Positions 17,320 through 25,833 of a stretch of DNA of 64,000 bases are shown piece by piece. The position numbers and the translations under genes are program-made. The notes beneath the pieces were generated by a model. The model was given only the letters and a program-made list of their open reading frames with translations. It was not told the DNA's origin and did no database searches. The stretch is taken from contig NZ_BMSV01000005.1 of assembly GCF_014649335.1 (NCBI RefSeq), positions 463,493 through 527,492 of the forward strand. Reading direction: 5' to 3'. Positions within the stretch are counted from its first letter, which is position 1, and each line of letters starts with the position of its first letter. The stretch comes from Streptomyces roseolilacinus. Its GTDB lineage: Bacteria; Actinomycetota; Actinomycetes; Streptomycetales; Streptomycetaceae.

Positions 17320-18036
17320 TCAGCTGGCGGGAGCGGCCTGGTAGAGGCCGCGACCGGCGCGGTGGGCCCGGGAGGTGGCCACGAGGCGGTCGAGCGTGCT
17401 GCGCACGGCGTTGATGCTGCCGGGCGAGTCGTCACGCTTCAGGGCCTGGTTGACGTCGCGGGCGCGGACGGGGTCGCCGCCCGACTCCGCCAGCACGCCC
17501 AGCACCTGCTCGGTGAGTCCGGTGCCCTCCTCACCGGAGGGCGCCGCGGTGGTCTTCTTCGCCGACGGGCCCTTCGCGCGCTTGGCGGGAGCGGCCTTGG
17601 CGGAACGACGCGGCTGCTTCTGCTGCGAGGTCTTCTTCGCGGGCTGCTTCCCCTCCGTGCGCGCGGCGGTCTTGCGCGGGGCGCGGCGTGCGGGGGCGGC
17701 AGGGGCTTCGGCCTGCGGTTCGGGGGAGGGCTCCGTCTCGGCGGGGGGAAGCTTCTCCGGGTCCATGACGGCCTTGGGGCCGGTGGCGAGTTCCGCTTCC
17801 GCGCTCACCGAGGGACCGGACTCGGCGCCGGGCACGGCGGCCGGCTGCTGCGCCGGGCCGGCGGCGGACAGTGTCTGCAAGGCGGTGAGCGCGCTGCGGA
17901 CGGACTCCAACCGGTCGGTGACGGCGGCGAGTTCCTTCTCGAGTTCCTGCTGCCGTTCCTCCAGCCGGGGGAGTTCGGCCCGCAGGAGGTCGATGGTCGC
18001 CTCGATACTGCCCGGCTTGCCGTTCATGGAGCTCAC
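17320..18036 (-). CDS. Coiled-coil, Lys/Ala-rich protein with C-terminal winged-helix-like region
   Basis: A 238-residue protein. GTG at 18036 is chosen because GGAAGG precedes it; a nearby ATG is four codons later. Residues 10-60 form a heptad-rich coiled coil (LRAELPRLEERQQELEKEL). The middle is a low-complexity Ala/Pro/Lys tract like a histone H1 tail (repeated AKK, APAKRA). The last 65 residues (TEQVLGVLAESGGDPVRARDV onward) look like a small winged-helix domain. Together these suggest DNA binding or nucleoid organisation in actinobacteria. I do not recognise a named family. Confidence 0.75.
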   Translation of the reverse strand: MSSMNGKPGSIEATIDLLRAELPRLEERQQELEKELAAVTDRLESVRSALTALQTLSAAGPAQQPAAVPGAESGPSVSAEAELATGPKAVMDPEKLPPAETEPSPEPQAEAPAAPARRAPRKTAARTEGKQPAKKTSQQKQPRRSAKAAPAKRAKGPSAKKTTAAPSGEEGTGLTEQVLGVLAESGGDPVRARDVNQALKRDDSPGSINAVRSTLDRLVATSRAHRAGRGLYQAAPAS

Positions 18037-18340
18037 AGTGTCGCCTTCCGTTCCTGTGTGGTGTCGGTCGCGTGGATGGCCGTAGGACTGCGGCGCAGCA
18101 CGGGTCTCCTCACGCAACAATGGTCTCGTTCTGCCCAGTGCGCAGGAAACGAAGCACGGGACGACACGACCGACGGACTCCCCGGACCGTCGGGTCCGCG
18201 GACGACGGGCTCCGCGAAGTACCCGTTCCCCGCGTCACCGATCAGGATCGGCCGGTCCCCGGGGCACGCCCCCGGGACCATCCGTCCACGGGACGAGCCG
18301 CGCGCGACGGCCGTCGCGCGCGGCCGGCGGCCCGTGCCGT
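18037..18340. other. Intergenic region upstream of the coiled-coil gene
   Basis: This 304-base gap holds the promoter side of the coiled-coil gene and the 3' end of the ABC operon. Apart from the perfect palindrome at 18299-18318 I see no gene. Confidence 0.4.
18299..18318 (-). terminator. Perfect 20-bp palindrome behind the ABC transporter operon
   Basis: Bases 18299-18308 are exactly complementary to 18309-18318, centred on GGCC. It sits 22 bases behind the stop of the ATP-binding protein gene and probably acts as its terminator. An operator role cannot be excluded. Confidence 0.5.
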
Positions 18341-19024
18341 TCAGCCGGCGGGGGTGGGCAGCCGGAGGCGTCCGTCGCGGACCACGGCGATCCGGTCGAC
18401 GGCGGTGAGGTGGGTGCGGTCGTGGGTGACCAGGACGGTGGCGGCGGCCTGCCGGTGGGTGAGACGGGTGATGAGGTCGATGACGGCGGCGCCGCGTTCG
18501 TGGTCGAGGGCGCTGGTGGGTTCGTCGACCAGGAGGACGGTCGGGTCGTTCATCAGGGCACGGGCGATGTTGACGCGTTGGCGCTGGCCGCCGGACAGCT
18601 GGTGGGGGCGCCGGCCGGCCTGGTCCGCCAGGCCGACCGCGTCGAGGAGTTCGAGGGCGCGGGTGCGGGCCTTGGCCGGTGAGCGGCCGTCGATCCGGGC
18701 CATGACCTGGAGTTGTTCGGCGGCGGTGAGGGAGGGCAGCAGGTTGGGCTGCTGGAAGACGATGCCGATCTTGTGGCGGCGCAGGTCGGTGAGCTCGCCG
18801 CGGGTCATGCCGGTGGTGGTGGTGCCGTCGATCGTGACGGTGCCGTGGTCGGGGGTGATCAGGGTGGCGGCGACCGCGAGCAGGCTGGACTTGCCGGAGC
18901 CGGAGGGGCCGACGACGGCGGTCAGGCTGCCCTTGGGCACGTCCAGCGTGACCCGGTCGAGGGCGGTCAGGCGGCTCTCGCCGTCCGGGTAGGTGAGGGT
19001 GACGTCGGTCAGGTGCAGGCTCAT
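18341..19024 (-). CDS. ABC transporter ATP-binding protein, MacB/LolD type
   Basis: A 227-residue ATPase with Walker A GPSGSGKS (39-46), Q-loop FQQPNLL, signature LSGGQRQRV (about 138), Walker B VLLVDEPTSALD and a switch His in LVTHD. This is the LolD/MacB/FtsE branch that powers mechanotransmission rather than ordinary solute transport. Its ATG overlaps the stop of the permease gene (ATGA at 19021-19024). A divergent two-component system lies on the other side of the permease. Confidence 0.92.
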   Translation of the reverse strand: MSLHLTDVTLTYPDGESRLTALDRVTLDVPKGSLTAVVGPSGSGKSSLLAVAATLITPDHGTVTIDGTTTTGMTRGELTDLRRHKIGIVFQQPNLLPSLTAAEQLQVMARIDGRSPAKARTRALELLDAVGLADQAGRRPHQLSGGQRQRVNIARALMNDPTVLLVDEPTSALDHERGAAVIDLITRLTHRQAAATVLVTHDRTHLTAVDRIAVVRDGRLRLPTPAG

Positions 19025-20106
19025 CGGGCACTCCCCAAGGCGGTCAGCGGGTCGACGGAGGTGATGCGGCGGATGGACAGGGCGGCCCCGAGCGCGCCGA
19101 GGAGGACCATCACGGCGGCGGGGAACAGGACGGTGGCGGGAGTCAGGAGGAACGGCACCGCGCTGCCGGCGACGAGGGCGCCGAGGGCGGCGGCGATGCC
19201 GGTGCCGACCAGGGTGCCGCCGGCCAGCAGGACCAGGGCCTGGCCGAGGGCGTCCTTGAGGAGACCGGCCGTGGAGGCGCCGAGTGCCTTGAGGACGGCG
19301 ACGTCCGCGCTGCGCTGGATGGTCCAGACGGTGAAGAAGGCACCGATGACCAGGGCGGAGATGGCGAACAGGAAGCCGCGCATCAGCTGCAGGGACCCGT
19401 TCTCGGAGGTGTAGGAGCCGATCGCGGACAGCGAGTCCTCCCGGGAGACCGTCCTGGTGCCCGCCGCCTCGTCGGCGGCCCTCGTGTCGGTGGCGGAGTC
19501 GGTGCTCAAGGCGACCACGGTCGCGGTCGGACCGTCCGCGGCGGCGGGCGGTGCGGTCTTCCGCCAGGTCGTGAGGCTGGTCCAGATCACGGGCGTGTGA
19601 CTGAAGGAGGCATCGCCCCGTACGGCGGCGACCGTCAGCCGCTGCCCGGCGAGGGCGAAGGTGGCGCCGGGCTTCAGCCCCAGGTCGTCGGCGGCCGGGG
19701 TGGACAGCACGACGGAGCCGTCGTCGATCTCGCCGCTGCCGGGGGCCAGGGGAGAGCCGGGCCGCACACCGAAGACGGAGACCCCGGTGCTCCTGTCGCC
19801 GGCGGTGGCCCTGGTGGTGGTGATGCCCAGCGGTTCGGCGCTGGTGACCCCGGGGGTCCTGGCCCACTGCAGCCACTGCCCGGCGGTGACGGTGGAGTCG
19901 GCGTACGACAGGTCCTGCCCGCCGCCGGGGGCGTCGAAGGCGATCCTGTCGGCGGGCAGCCCGGTGATGGCGGAGACGTTCTGCCGGCCCAGGCCGGCGG
20001 TCAGCCCGGACAGCAGACCGACCAGCAGGGTGATCAGGACGATGACGGTTCCCATCAGGGCGAAACGCCCCTTGGCGAACTTCAGGTCTCTCCAGGCGAC
20101 GAACAC
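19021..20106 (-). CDS. ABC transporter permease, FtsX/MacB type
   Basis: A 361-residue permease. The GTG at 20106 follows a GAGAGGGCAGG site; the frame is open further upstream but without signals. It has one N-terminal helix (about 15-38), a large extracytoplasmic domain and three C-terminal helices, the last ending in a SVDPLTALGSAR tail typical of the family. With the overlapping ATPase it forms a MacB-like pair. Such pairs next to sensor kinases often handle cell-envelope-active peptides or signals. A shared inverted repeat with the kinase promoter suggests joint control. Confidence 0.88.
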   Translation of the reverse strand: MFVAWRDLKFAKGRFALMGTVIVLITLLVGLLSGLTAGLGRQNVSAITGLPADRIAFDAPGGGQDLSYADSTVTAGQWLQWARTPGVTSAEPLGITTTRATAGDRSTGVSVFGVRPGSPLAPGSGEIDDGSVVLSTPAADDLGLKPGATFALAGQRLTVAAVRGDASFSHTPVIWTSLTTWRKTAPPAAADGPTATVVALSTDSATDTRAADEAAGTRTVSREDSLSAIGSYTSENGSLQLMRGFLFAISALVIGAFFTVWTIQRSADVAVLKALGASTAGLLKDALGQALVLLAGGTLVGTGIAAALGALVAGSAVPFLLTPATVLFPAAVMVLLGALGAALSIRRITSVDPLTALGSAR

Positions 20107-20203
20107 GGCTTGGCCTGCCCTCTCACATCGGTCGAAGCGGTAGGCCCCCACCCTCGCCGCCGGCCCCCCGCGGGGGCATCCGGCGGGGGAGGGCACTTCG
20201 CGG

Positions 20204-20237
20204 ATCGAAAGGCGGCACGCGAGTTGTAACTTTCGAT
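20204..20237. promoter_or_regulatory. Inverted repeat ATCGAAAG-N18-CTTTCGAT between ABC operon and two-component system
   Basis: Two perfectly complementary 8-bp arms (20204-20211 and 20230-20237) lie in the 172-base divergent promoter region. The right arm is about 30 bases upstream of a TAGGCT -10-like box (20264-20269) in front of the kinase gene. This is a good candidate binding site for the LuxR-type response regulator encoded downstream. Confidence 0.6.
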
Positions 20238-20278
20238 GGAGGCCCCGGCGGGGTCCTTCTCCTTAGGCTGGAAGGACT

Positions 20279-21499
20279 GTGAAGACCACTGCCCTCACCC
20301 TGACCTCGACCACCCGGGCGCTGGCCTGGTGCCTGCACCTGCTGGTCATCGGTCTGCTCGCCCTGGCCGCCGCCCGGGCCGTGGCCGCCGACCGGCCGCA
20401 CGCCGGGACGATCGTCGCCGTGGCCGCGGTGTGCGCCCTGGCGTACGCGGCCGGACCGCTGCTGTCCCGCGTGCGCCTCTCCCGGTGGGCCGCCGCGTGG
20501 TGGCTGGCCTGCGTGGGCGGGGTGTGGCTGGCGCTGCTGGCCCTGTCCGCCGACGGGGTGTGGGTGGCCTTCCCGCTGTACTTCCTCCAACTCCACCTGC
20601 TGCCGCGCCGCGCCGCCCTGCCCGCCGTCGCCGCGACCGCACTGGCGGCGATCACCGCCTTCGCCGCCCACCAGGGCTCCTTCAACACGGCCATGGCGAT
20701 CGGCCCGGCCCTCGGCGCCGCGGTGGCGGTCGCGGTGGTGTGGGGCTACCAGGCCCTGTACCGGGAGAGCGAACAGCGCCGGAGACTGATCGAGGAACTC
20801 ACCGCCACCCGCGCCGACCTCGCCGCCGCCCAGCACACCGCGGGCGTACTGGCGGAGCGCGAGCGCCTGGCCCGCGAGATCCACGACACCCTCGCCCAGG
20901 GGCTCTCCAGCATCCAGCTGCTGCTGCGCGCGGCCGAACGGACCCTGCCGCACGCGCCGGAGAACGCCGCCCGCTACGTCGACCAGGCACGGCAGGCCGC
21001 CGTGGACAACCTCGCCGAGGCCCGCCGGTTCGTCGCCGCCCTCATCCCGCCCACCCTGGAGGGCACCACCCTGGCCGACGCGCTGGAACGGCTGTGCGCC
21101 ACCACCTCCGCCCGCCACCGGCTCACCGCACGCTTCCACCTCACCGGCGACCCGGCCCCGCTGCCCACCGCGTACGAGGTCGCCCTGCTGCGCATCGCCC
21201 AGTCCGCCCTCGCGAACACCGTCCGCCACGCCCGCGCCACCACCGCCGACGTCACCCTCAGCTACCTCGTCGACCACGTCGCCGTCGACGTCGTCGACGA
21301 CGGCACCGGCTTCGCCCCCGACCGGCTGCCCGCACCCGACCCCGAGAGCGGCGGCTTCGGCCTGGCCGCCATGCGGGCCCGTGTGCACGCCCTCGGCGGC
21401 ACCCTCACCGTCGAGTCCACCCCCGGCCACGGCGCCGCCCTGGCCGCCCAGCTCCCCCTCACCCCGCCCGCCGACCGCGAATCCGAGGCCCACCGGTGA
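20279..21499 (+). CDS. Sensor histidine kinase, NarL-type (HisKA_3)
   Basis: A 406-residue kinase. About five membrane segments occupy residues 12-160, followed by a short coiled linker. The dimerisation box [15 protein letters not shown] has phospho-acceptor His202, and a C-terminal HATPase domain shows DDGTGF and a [11 protein letters not shown] lid. There is no separate sensor domain outside the membrane, as in DesK-like and intramembrane-sensing kinases. GTG at 20279 sits close behind a TAGGCT -10-like box, so the transcript may be nearly leaderless. The response regulator gene overlaps its end by 4 bases. Confidence 0.92.
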   Translation: MKTTALTLTSTTRALAWCLHLLVIGLLALAAARAVAADRPHAGTIVAVAAVCALAYAAGPLLSRVRLSRWAAAWWLACVGGVWLALLALSADGVWVAFPLYFLQLHLLPRRAALPAVAATALAAITAFAAHQGSFNTAMAIGPALGAAVAVAVVWGYQALYRESEQRRRLIEELTATRADLAAAQHTAGVLAERERLAREIHDTLAQGLSSIQLLLRAAERTLPHAPENAARYVDQARQAAVDNLAEARRFVAALIPPTLEGTTLADALERLCATTSARHRLTARFHLTGDPAPLPTAYEVALLRIAQSALANTVRHARATTADVTLSYLVDHVAVDVVDDGTGFAPDRLPAPDPESGGFGLAAMRARVHALGGTLTVESTPGHGAALAAQLPLTPPADRESEAHR

Positions 21500-22131
21500 C
21501 CGACCGCTCCATCCGACTGCTCCTGGCCGACGACCACCCGGTGGTACGGGCCGGGCTCCGCGCCGTGCTGGAGACCGAGCCCGGCCTCGCCGTGGTGGCC
21601 GAGGCGGCCACCGCCGAGGACGCCGTCGCCCGTGCCACCGGGGGTGACATCGACGTCGTCCTGATGGACCTGCAGTTCGGCAAGGGGATGGGCGGCGCCG
21701 AGGCCACCGCCCGGATCACCGCCCGGCCGGGCGCCCCCCGCGTCCTGGTCGTCACCACCTACGACTCCGACGCCGACACCCTGCCCGCCATCGAGGCCGG
21801 CGCCACCGGCTACCTCCTCAAGGACGCCCCGCCCGAGGACCTGGTCGCCGCCGTGCGCACCGCCGCGGCCGGACGCACCACCCTGGCCCCCGCCGTCGCG
21901 GACCGCCTCGTGAACCGGCTCCGCACCCCCGCCACGGCTCTGACCCGGCGCGAGACCGAGGTCCTCGCGCTGGTGGCCGAGGGCCTGTCCAACCAGGCGA
22001 TCGGCAGGAGGCTCCACCTCACCGAGGGCACCGTCAAGTCCCACCTGGCGCGGATCTACGCCAAACTCGGGGTCGACTCCCGTACCGCCGCCGTGGCGAC
22101 CGCGACCGAGCTGGGCCTCATCCGCCGCTGA
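21496..22131 (+). CDS. Response regulator, NarL/LuxR type
   Basis: A 211-residue regulator. The receiver domain (1-125) has Asp12-Asp13, the phospho-acceptor Asp58 in LMDLQ, and Lys near 110 in LLKDAP. The C-terminal LuxR helix-turn-helix (about 145-205) has [21 protein letters not shown] and [17 protein letters not shown] at 21496 overlaps the kinase stop (GTGA), so the pair is coupled. The likely target is the divergent ABC promoter carrying the ATCGAAAG inverted repeat. Confidence 0.93.
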   Translation: MTDRSIRLLLADDHPVVRAGLRAVLETEPGLAVVAEAATAEDAVARATGGDIDVVLMDLQFGKGMGGAEATARITARPGAPRVLVVTTYDSDADTLPAIEAGATGYLLKDAPPEDLVAAVRTAAAGRTTLAPAVADRLVNRLRTPATALTRRETEVLALVAEGLSNQAIGRRLHLTEGTVKSHLARIYAKLGVDSRTAAVATATELGLIRR

Positions 22132-22335
22132 GCCGGCCCCACGCGCGGCCCTCCGGTGGCCCACCCGAGGCCGGGCCGCCGGGAGGAACCACCGGACGGC
22201 TCGCCCTTGCGGGCCGCGGTGCGGTCACGGTGGCGGGAGGGGGAATCCGCCCGCGGGAACCGGCGCGCGGACGCCGCCTCGGTGTGCCTCTTCCTGCCCG
22301 GCCGGTGGGAAGCGGGTCGGTGGGCGGCCCTCTCG

Positions 22336-22399
22336 GAAGAAAAGGGAAAGGCTCCCGGTGGACCGGTTGCCGATCGGGATCGGCCCGCCCACCGGGAGC
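22336..22399 (-). terminator. Rho-independent-type terminator for the micro-operon (minus strand)
   Basis: An 11-bp outer stem (22351-22361 with 22389-22399) encloses a second small stem. Read on the minus strand it is followed by the pyrimidine tract CTTTCCCTTTTCTTCC, giving a run of U that is unusual in this genome. It therefore ends transcription coming from 23257-22500. The rest of 22132-22499 shows no gene. Confidence 0.7.
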
Positions 22400-22499
22400 T
22401 TCGCGCGGTCGTCCACCTGTCAGGACCGGACCGGTCCGACCTTGCGGTTTCCGCCCCCCACTTCACCGTCACCGATCGAGGTGGGAAAAGGCTCACCGG

Positions 22500-22649
22500 T
22501 CAATGATTTCGTGTGGCATTCCTGTGACCTGCCGAAGGGGATTCCCCTTCGTTCCGCCGCCCGTCGGCCCGCCCGCCCGACGCCGTCACCGGGGTGGGGA
22601 CCGGGCGCACTTCGGCGTGGCGACGGGGGGCGGCAGCGGCGTGGAACAT
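22500..22649 (-). CDS. Possible 49-residue small protein (doubtful)
   Basis: This short frame begins with an ATG that overlaps the TGA of the 34-residue peptide gene (TGATG), so coupled translation is possible. The product is Arg/Ala/Pro-rich, ending in HRNATRNH, with no recognisable domain or membrane segment. A terminator for the minus strand lies about 100 bases downstream. It could equally be an untranslated 3' region. Confidence 0.3.
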   Translation of the reverse strand: MFHAAAAPRRHAEVRPVPTPVTASGGRADGRRNEGESPSAGHRNATRNH

Positions 22650-22753
22650 CACGGATCCGCCGCGAGGCACGCGAACAGGCAGGCCCCGTAGAGAACGGGG
22701 GTCGCGATCAGCGGCTGGCACAGTACGGCGCAGAAGATCGGGGTGTTCGGCAC
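22649..22753 (-). CDS. 34-residue hydrophobic peptide with twin CX3C motifs
   Basis: A tiny gene with a near-perfect ribosome site (AAGGAGGTGAC) just before GTG 22753. The peptide begins MPNTPIFC and is almost entirely hydrophobic. Cysteines at 8, 12, 25 and 29 form two CX3C motifs separated by 12 residues, the spacing of a disulfide-clamped or metal-binding helical hairpin. It lies 51 bases behind a co-directional 150-residue protein gene. I do not recognise it. It could be a membrane-inserted peptide, a metal-binding microprotein or a modified-peptide precursor; no modifying enzyme is adjacent. Confidence 0.7.
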   Translation of the reverse strand: MPNTPIFCAVLCQPLIATPVLYGACLFACLAADP

Positions 22754-22804
22754 GTGTCACCTCCTTTCGTTCCGTTCCAGGGGTGGCTTTTTCCCGGCCG
22801 GCCC

Positions 22805-23257
22805 CTACCCGGCTTTTTCGACGATTCGGCTGACCTGCGCCATCGTCTCGTCGAGGGAGAGGTCGCGGACCGGCTTCTGCAGCAGGAGCGGCTGTCGCAC
22901 GACGCTGTCCGCGTGTCCGTCGGCGAACGTCGTCACCTGGTCGAGGAGCACCGTTCGCGAGTGGGCCGGCCGGAGGTTCGCCGCGTCCTCCCCGTCGCCG
23001 TAGTCGATGCTCACCCTGACCCCTGTGACCAGCCGGTCCGGTGTCGTCGTCGGCGGGACGTTGTCGACGGTGAAGTGCATTTCGTACTCGGTTCTCTGGC
23101 CGCGGTGGACCAGATCTCCCGCCATGCGCCAGTTCCCGACGACGTCGTTGCTGTAGGTGAAACGGACGTGGGCGGTCCAGCTGTAGCCGTCCGGGCGATC
23201 CTCCTTCTCCAGTGAGATCACTTCTCTTCGGGTGATGGTGGCAGGCCATTCCGGCAC
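22805..23257 (-). CDS. Uncharacterised 150-residue protein, first gene of the micro-operon
   Basis: GTG at 23257 is preceded by AGGGGGAAT. The protein is polar and without signal peptide or membrane helix. It mixes beta-strand-like stretches (SWTAHVRFTYSNDVV, TEYEMHFTVDN, GVRVSIDYGDGED) with a C-terminal helix (LSLDETMAQVSRIVEKAG), and so could be a small cytosolic beta-barrel or lipocalin-like fold. I recognise no family. It is probably co-transcribed with the 34-residue cysteine peptide. A pair of direct repeats in its leader suggests its own regulation. Confidence 0.7.
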   Translation of the reverse strand: MPEWPATITRREVISLEKEDRPDGYSWTAHVRFTYSNDVVGNWRMAGDLVHRGQRTEYEMHFTVDNVPPTTTPDRLVTGVRVSIDYGDGEDAANLRPAHSRTVLLDQVTTFADGHADSVVRQPLLLQKPVRDLSLDETMAQVSRIVEKAG

Positions 23258-23260
23258 GGA

Positions 23261-23303
23261 ATTCCCCCTTTTCGAATAGCTGGCCGATTCCCCCTATTTC
23301 GAA
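23261..23303. repeat. Pair of direct repeats in the promoter of the micro-operon
   Basis: ATTCCCCCTTTTCGAA (23261-23276) and ATTCCCCCTATTTCGAA (23287-23303) are nearly identical, 26 bases apart start to start. That is roughly two and a half DNA turns. They sit directly upstream of and partly over the ribosome site of the 150-residue protein gene, as expected for a tandem operator. Confidence 0.6.
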
Positions 23304-24353
23304 GTTAGGAGTCCCTAAGTGGGGCGTCAAGGGCTCCTTCGGTAGTGATATGTGATGACTAATTATTTCGGTTTTGCGGGCTCCGGTCCGGTCGGATCCG
23401 GAGGCTCGCTTCCCGTCTCCGGCGGCCGGTGCCCTGCCGCGAGGCGCACCGGTCGAAGAGCGTTTTCCGGTCCGCCGCCCGGGCGGGCCGGACGCGCCGG
23501 TCCCGGCCGGATCGGACCGAGCGGGAAGGGGACGGGCCCAGGGGGATCGGCGGGTTCCGGCGCCCCGATCGTCCGAGGCCGCGTCTCGCGTGTGCCGGCC
23601 GGGCCCACGGGGCCGAACCGGAAGGGCCGGGACCGCGATGGCGTGGGCGGGTTCGCTGCCACCGGGCAGCGGGCGGTCACTGGGCGGACCGGCCCGCCGG
23701 GGCGCGAGGGCCGGCGCGTCGCGCCCCGGCGGGCCCGGACGGCGTCCCGGACAAGGCGCTGACCAGGCCGGACAAGCGGCCACTGTCCGGGACAGCCGCA
23801 AACCGTTGCTCCGGCTCGACCGATGTCGGCACGCTCGATGCGGCAGGGGTCCGGGCCGGGACCGGGTGGTGTCCGGCTCCGGGTGACGTACGTCGGCGAG
23901 CCCCGAACCGGCGGTGCCGGCCGGCCCGGCCCGGGTCTGGTGCGGCGTCGCCGGGCGGAGCCGGGGGCACCTCGTGCGCGAGCCGGGTGGTGAGCGTCGC
24001 GACCGGCCGTCGGAGCGGGGAGAGTGCCGTCGCGTGCTCGTACGCGGGGCGAGGGAGGGGACTTCACCCTCCTGCCGGGAGGCGGGTTCCCGCGTACCCG
24101 TCGTGCCGTCGCGACCGCGGCCGTCGGCACCGCAGCCGTACGGGCGCGTCGGCCGATCGACCGCCCGGCCCGGGTGGGGCATCCGTGAATCCCGGCCGCG
24201 GCTCCCGTCCCCGGTGGATGCGGGCCGTCGACGCGTCGGGCGGGTGGGCCTCCCGCGGGCCGTGGACACCGCGCGCCGCCGCCTCCGGGGCCACGGACTC
24301 CGACGCCCGTCGACCGGGCCGCGCCCCATGGATCGCACACCGGAGAAGGACAG
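23304..24353. other. About 1 kb with no convincing gene; GGACA-type repeat cluster inside
   Basis: Long open frames cross this stretch in several phases but lack ribosome sites and look like out-of-frame GC-rich translation. A cluster of related sites lies at 23744-23794: GTCCCGGACA (23744-23753) is exactly complementary to TGTCCGGGAC (23784-23793), the core TGTCCGGGACA is itself palindromic, and CCGGACAAG occurs twice between the arms. An AT-rich patch near 23341-23370 may hold a promoter. Confidence 0.45.
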
Positions 24354-25340
24354 ATGATCATTTCCGAGTTCTCGAGTGGTCACCTGACGGGTGACGACCA
24401 GATCGCCTACTGGGAAGACGTCGGGGCGCGATCGGCGATGGCCGCTCGGCTCACGCCCGTGGCCGGGGACGGCCTCACGGCCCACTGCAGGATCCTCGAT
24501 CTGGGGCGCCTCCAGGTCTTCGTCCAGAGCTACCCCGCACTGTCCGCGCACCGGAGCGCGACCATGGTGCGGCAGAGCGATCCGGAGGTCCTCCACCTGT
24601 GGCTCACGGCCGGGGGCGGCCTGAGCATCAGCCAGGGCCGGGAGGAACTGACGGCCGCGGAAGGGGACTTCGTCGTGTACGACTCCTCCGGCCCCCTGCG
24701 GGGCAGACACACACCGAGCGAGCAGGCGGGTGCCTCCCTGATGATCCAGGTACCCCGGGCCGAGCTCCCCCTGCCTCCCGCCGCCCTGGGCCCCGCCCGT
24801 CCCACCCGCATCTGCGGTCGCACAGGGGTCGGCGCCCTCCTCGGTTCGCACGTGCGAGAACTGGCCTCCCGTACGGAGGAGTTCGCCGGATCCGGATCCC
24901 CCTTCCTCGGCGACGCGACGCTTTCGCTCGTCACCGGCGCGCTGGCCCGGACCCGAGGAGTCGAGACGCGGCGGCTGCCGGAGCCGGCACGACAGTCGGT
25001 GCTGCGGGAGTGCGTCAAACGGTTCATCGGAAACCATCTCGGCGATCCGGAGCTGACACCGGCGCGCATAGCGGCGGCCCACCACATATCCCTCCGCTAC
25101 CTGCACAAGCTCTTCGAGGACGAGGACCACACGGTCGCCGACCGGATCCGCACCCTCAGGCTCCGCATGATCCGTCACGACCTCTCCGACCCCGCTCTGG
25201 CCGCCCGTCCCGTCTACCGGGTCGCTGCCCGCTGGGGCCTGACGGATCCGACCTACGCGAGCAAGGCGTTCCGCGCCACGTTCGGACTCACCCCCTCCGA
25301 GCACCGCCGCCGAGTCCTCGGGAGCCGCGCCGTGCGCTGA
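24354..25340 (+). CDS. AraC-family transcriptional regulator
   Basis: A 328-residue regulator. Residues 1-200 form a cupin-like AraC-binding domain of the type with a WxDVGARSAMA start and LHLWLTAGGGLSISQGREE strands. Residues about 225-325 are a double helix-turn-helix (PARIAAAHHISLRYLHKLFEDE, then YRVAARWGLTDPTYASKAFRATFGLTPSEHRR). Genes of this group respond to small molecules; the ligand is unknown. It follows a 1-kb gene-poor stretch and precedes a small secreted protein gene in the same direction. Confidence 0.9.
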   Translation: MIISEFSSGHLTGDDQIAYWEDVGARSAMAARLTPVAGDGLTAHCRILDLGRLQVFVQSYPALSAHRSATMVRQSDPEVLHLWLTAGGGLSISQGREELTAAEGDFVVYDSSGPLRGRHTPSEQAGASLMIQVPRAELPLPPAALGPARPTRICGRTGVGALLGSHVRELASRTEEFAGSGSPFLGDATLSLVTGALARTRGVETRRLPEPARQSVLRECVKRFIGNHLGDPELTPARIAAAHHISLRYLHKLFEDEDHTVADRIRTLRLRMIRHDLSDPALAARPVYRVAARWGLTDPTYASKAFRATFGLTPSEHRRRVLGSRAVR

Positions 25341-25434
25341 TCTCCAAGGCCCGTGCGCTGCCGTACCAGGGAACGGCGCGCTCCCTCGACATACTCGTTT
25401 CGTTCCCGCATCCCGATCGGCAAAGGAGTCCGCC

Positions 25435-25833
25435 GTGGCCTTCAACATCGCTCGCACGCTCGCCGTCACCGCCGCAGGGGCCGGCCTCGCCCTTTCCCTC
25501 GCCGTTCCCGCGCAGGCCGCCGGCGGCAGCTACAGCGTCAAGCTCGCCAACGGCTGCGGCTCCGCGTCCGGCACCTACCACTGGTACGCGACCGGTGTCT
25601 ACGACGGCAAGCAGGCTTACAAGACGGACTGGGACTTCAACCTCAGGGACCTCTGCAGCACCAACGGCCGGGCCGTGAGCCTCTACACCAAGTACACCAA
25701 GTGGAACGGGTCCTCCTGGGTCAGCGACGGCAAGTACCACAAGATCGCCTCTGCGGGGAACGGATCCAACGTCGCCGACGTCCGGATCTTCCTGTGCGAG
25801 GTGGGCTACCCCAGCACCTGCGTGAGCATTTGA
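25435..25833 (+). CDS. Small secreted protein, unknown
   Basis: A 132-residue protein with a signal peptide ending in AQAA near residue 28. GTG at 25435 follows AAAGGAG. The mature part is about 100 residues, rich in Tyr, Trp, Lys and Ser with four cysteines (CGSASG, LCSTN, FLCEVG, STCVSI), so two disulfides are likely. It resembles small extracellular actinobacterial proteins of unknown function. The AraC gene is 94 bases upstream and may control it. Confidence 0.8.
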   Translation: MAFNIARTLAVTAAGAGLALSLAVPAQAAGGSYSVKLANGCGSASGTYHWYATGVYDGKQAYKTDWDFNLRDLCSTNGRAVSLYTKYTKWNGSSWVSDGKYHKIASAGNGSNVADVRIFLCEVGYPSTCVSI

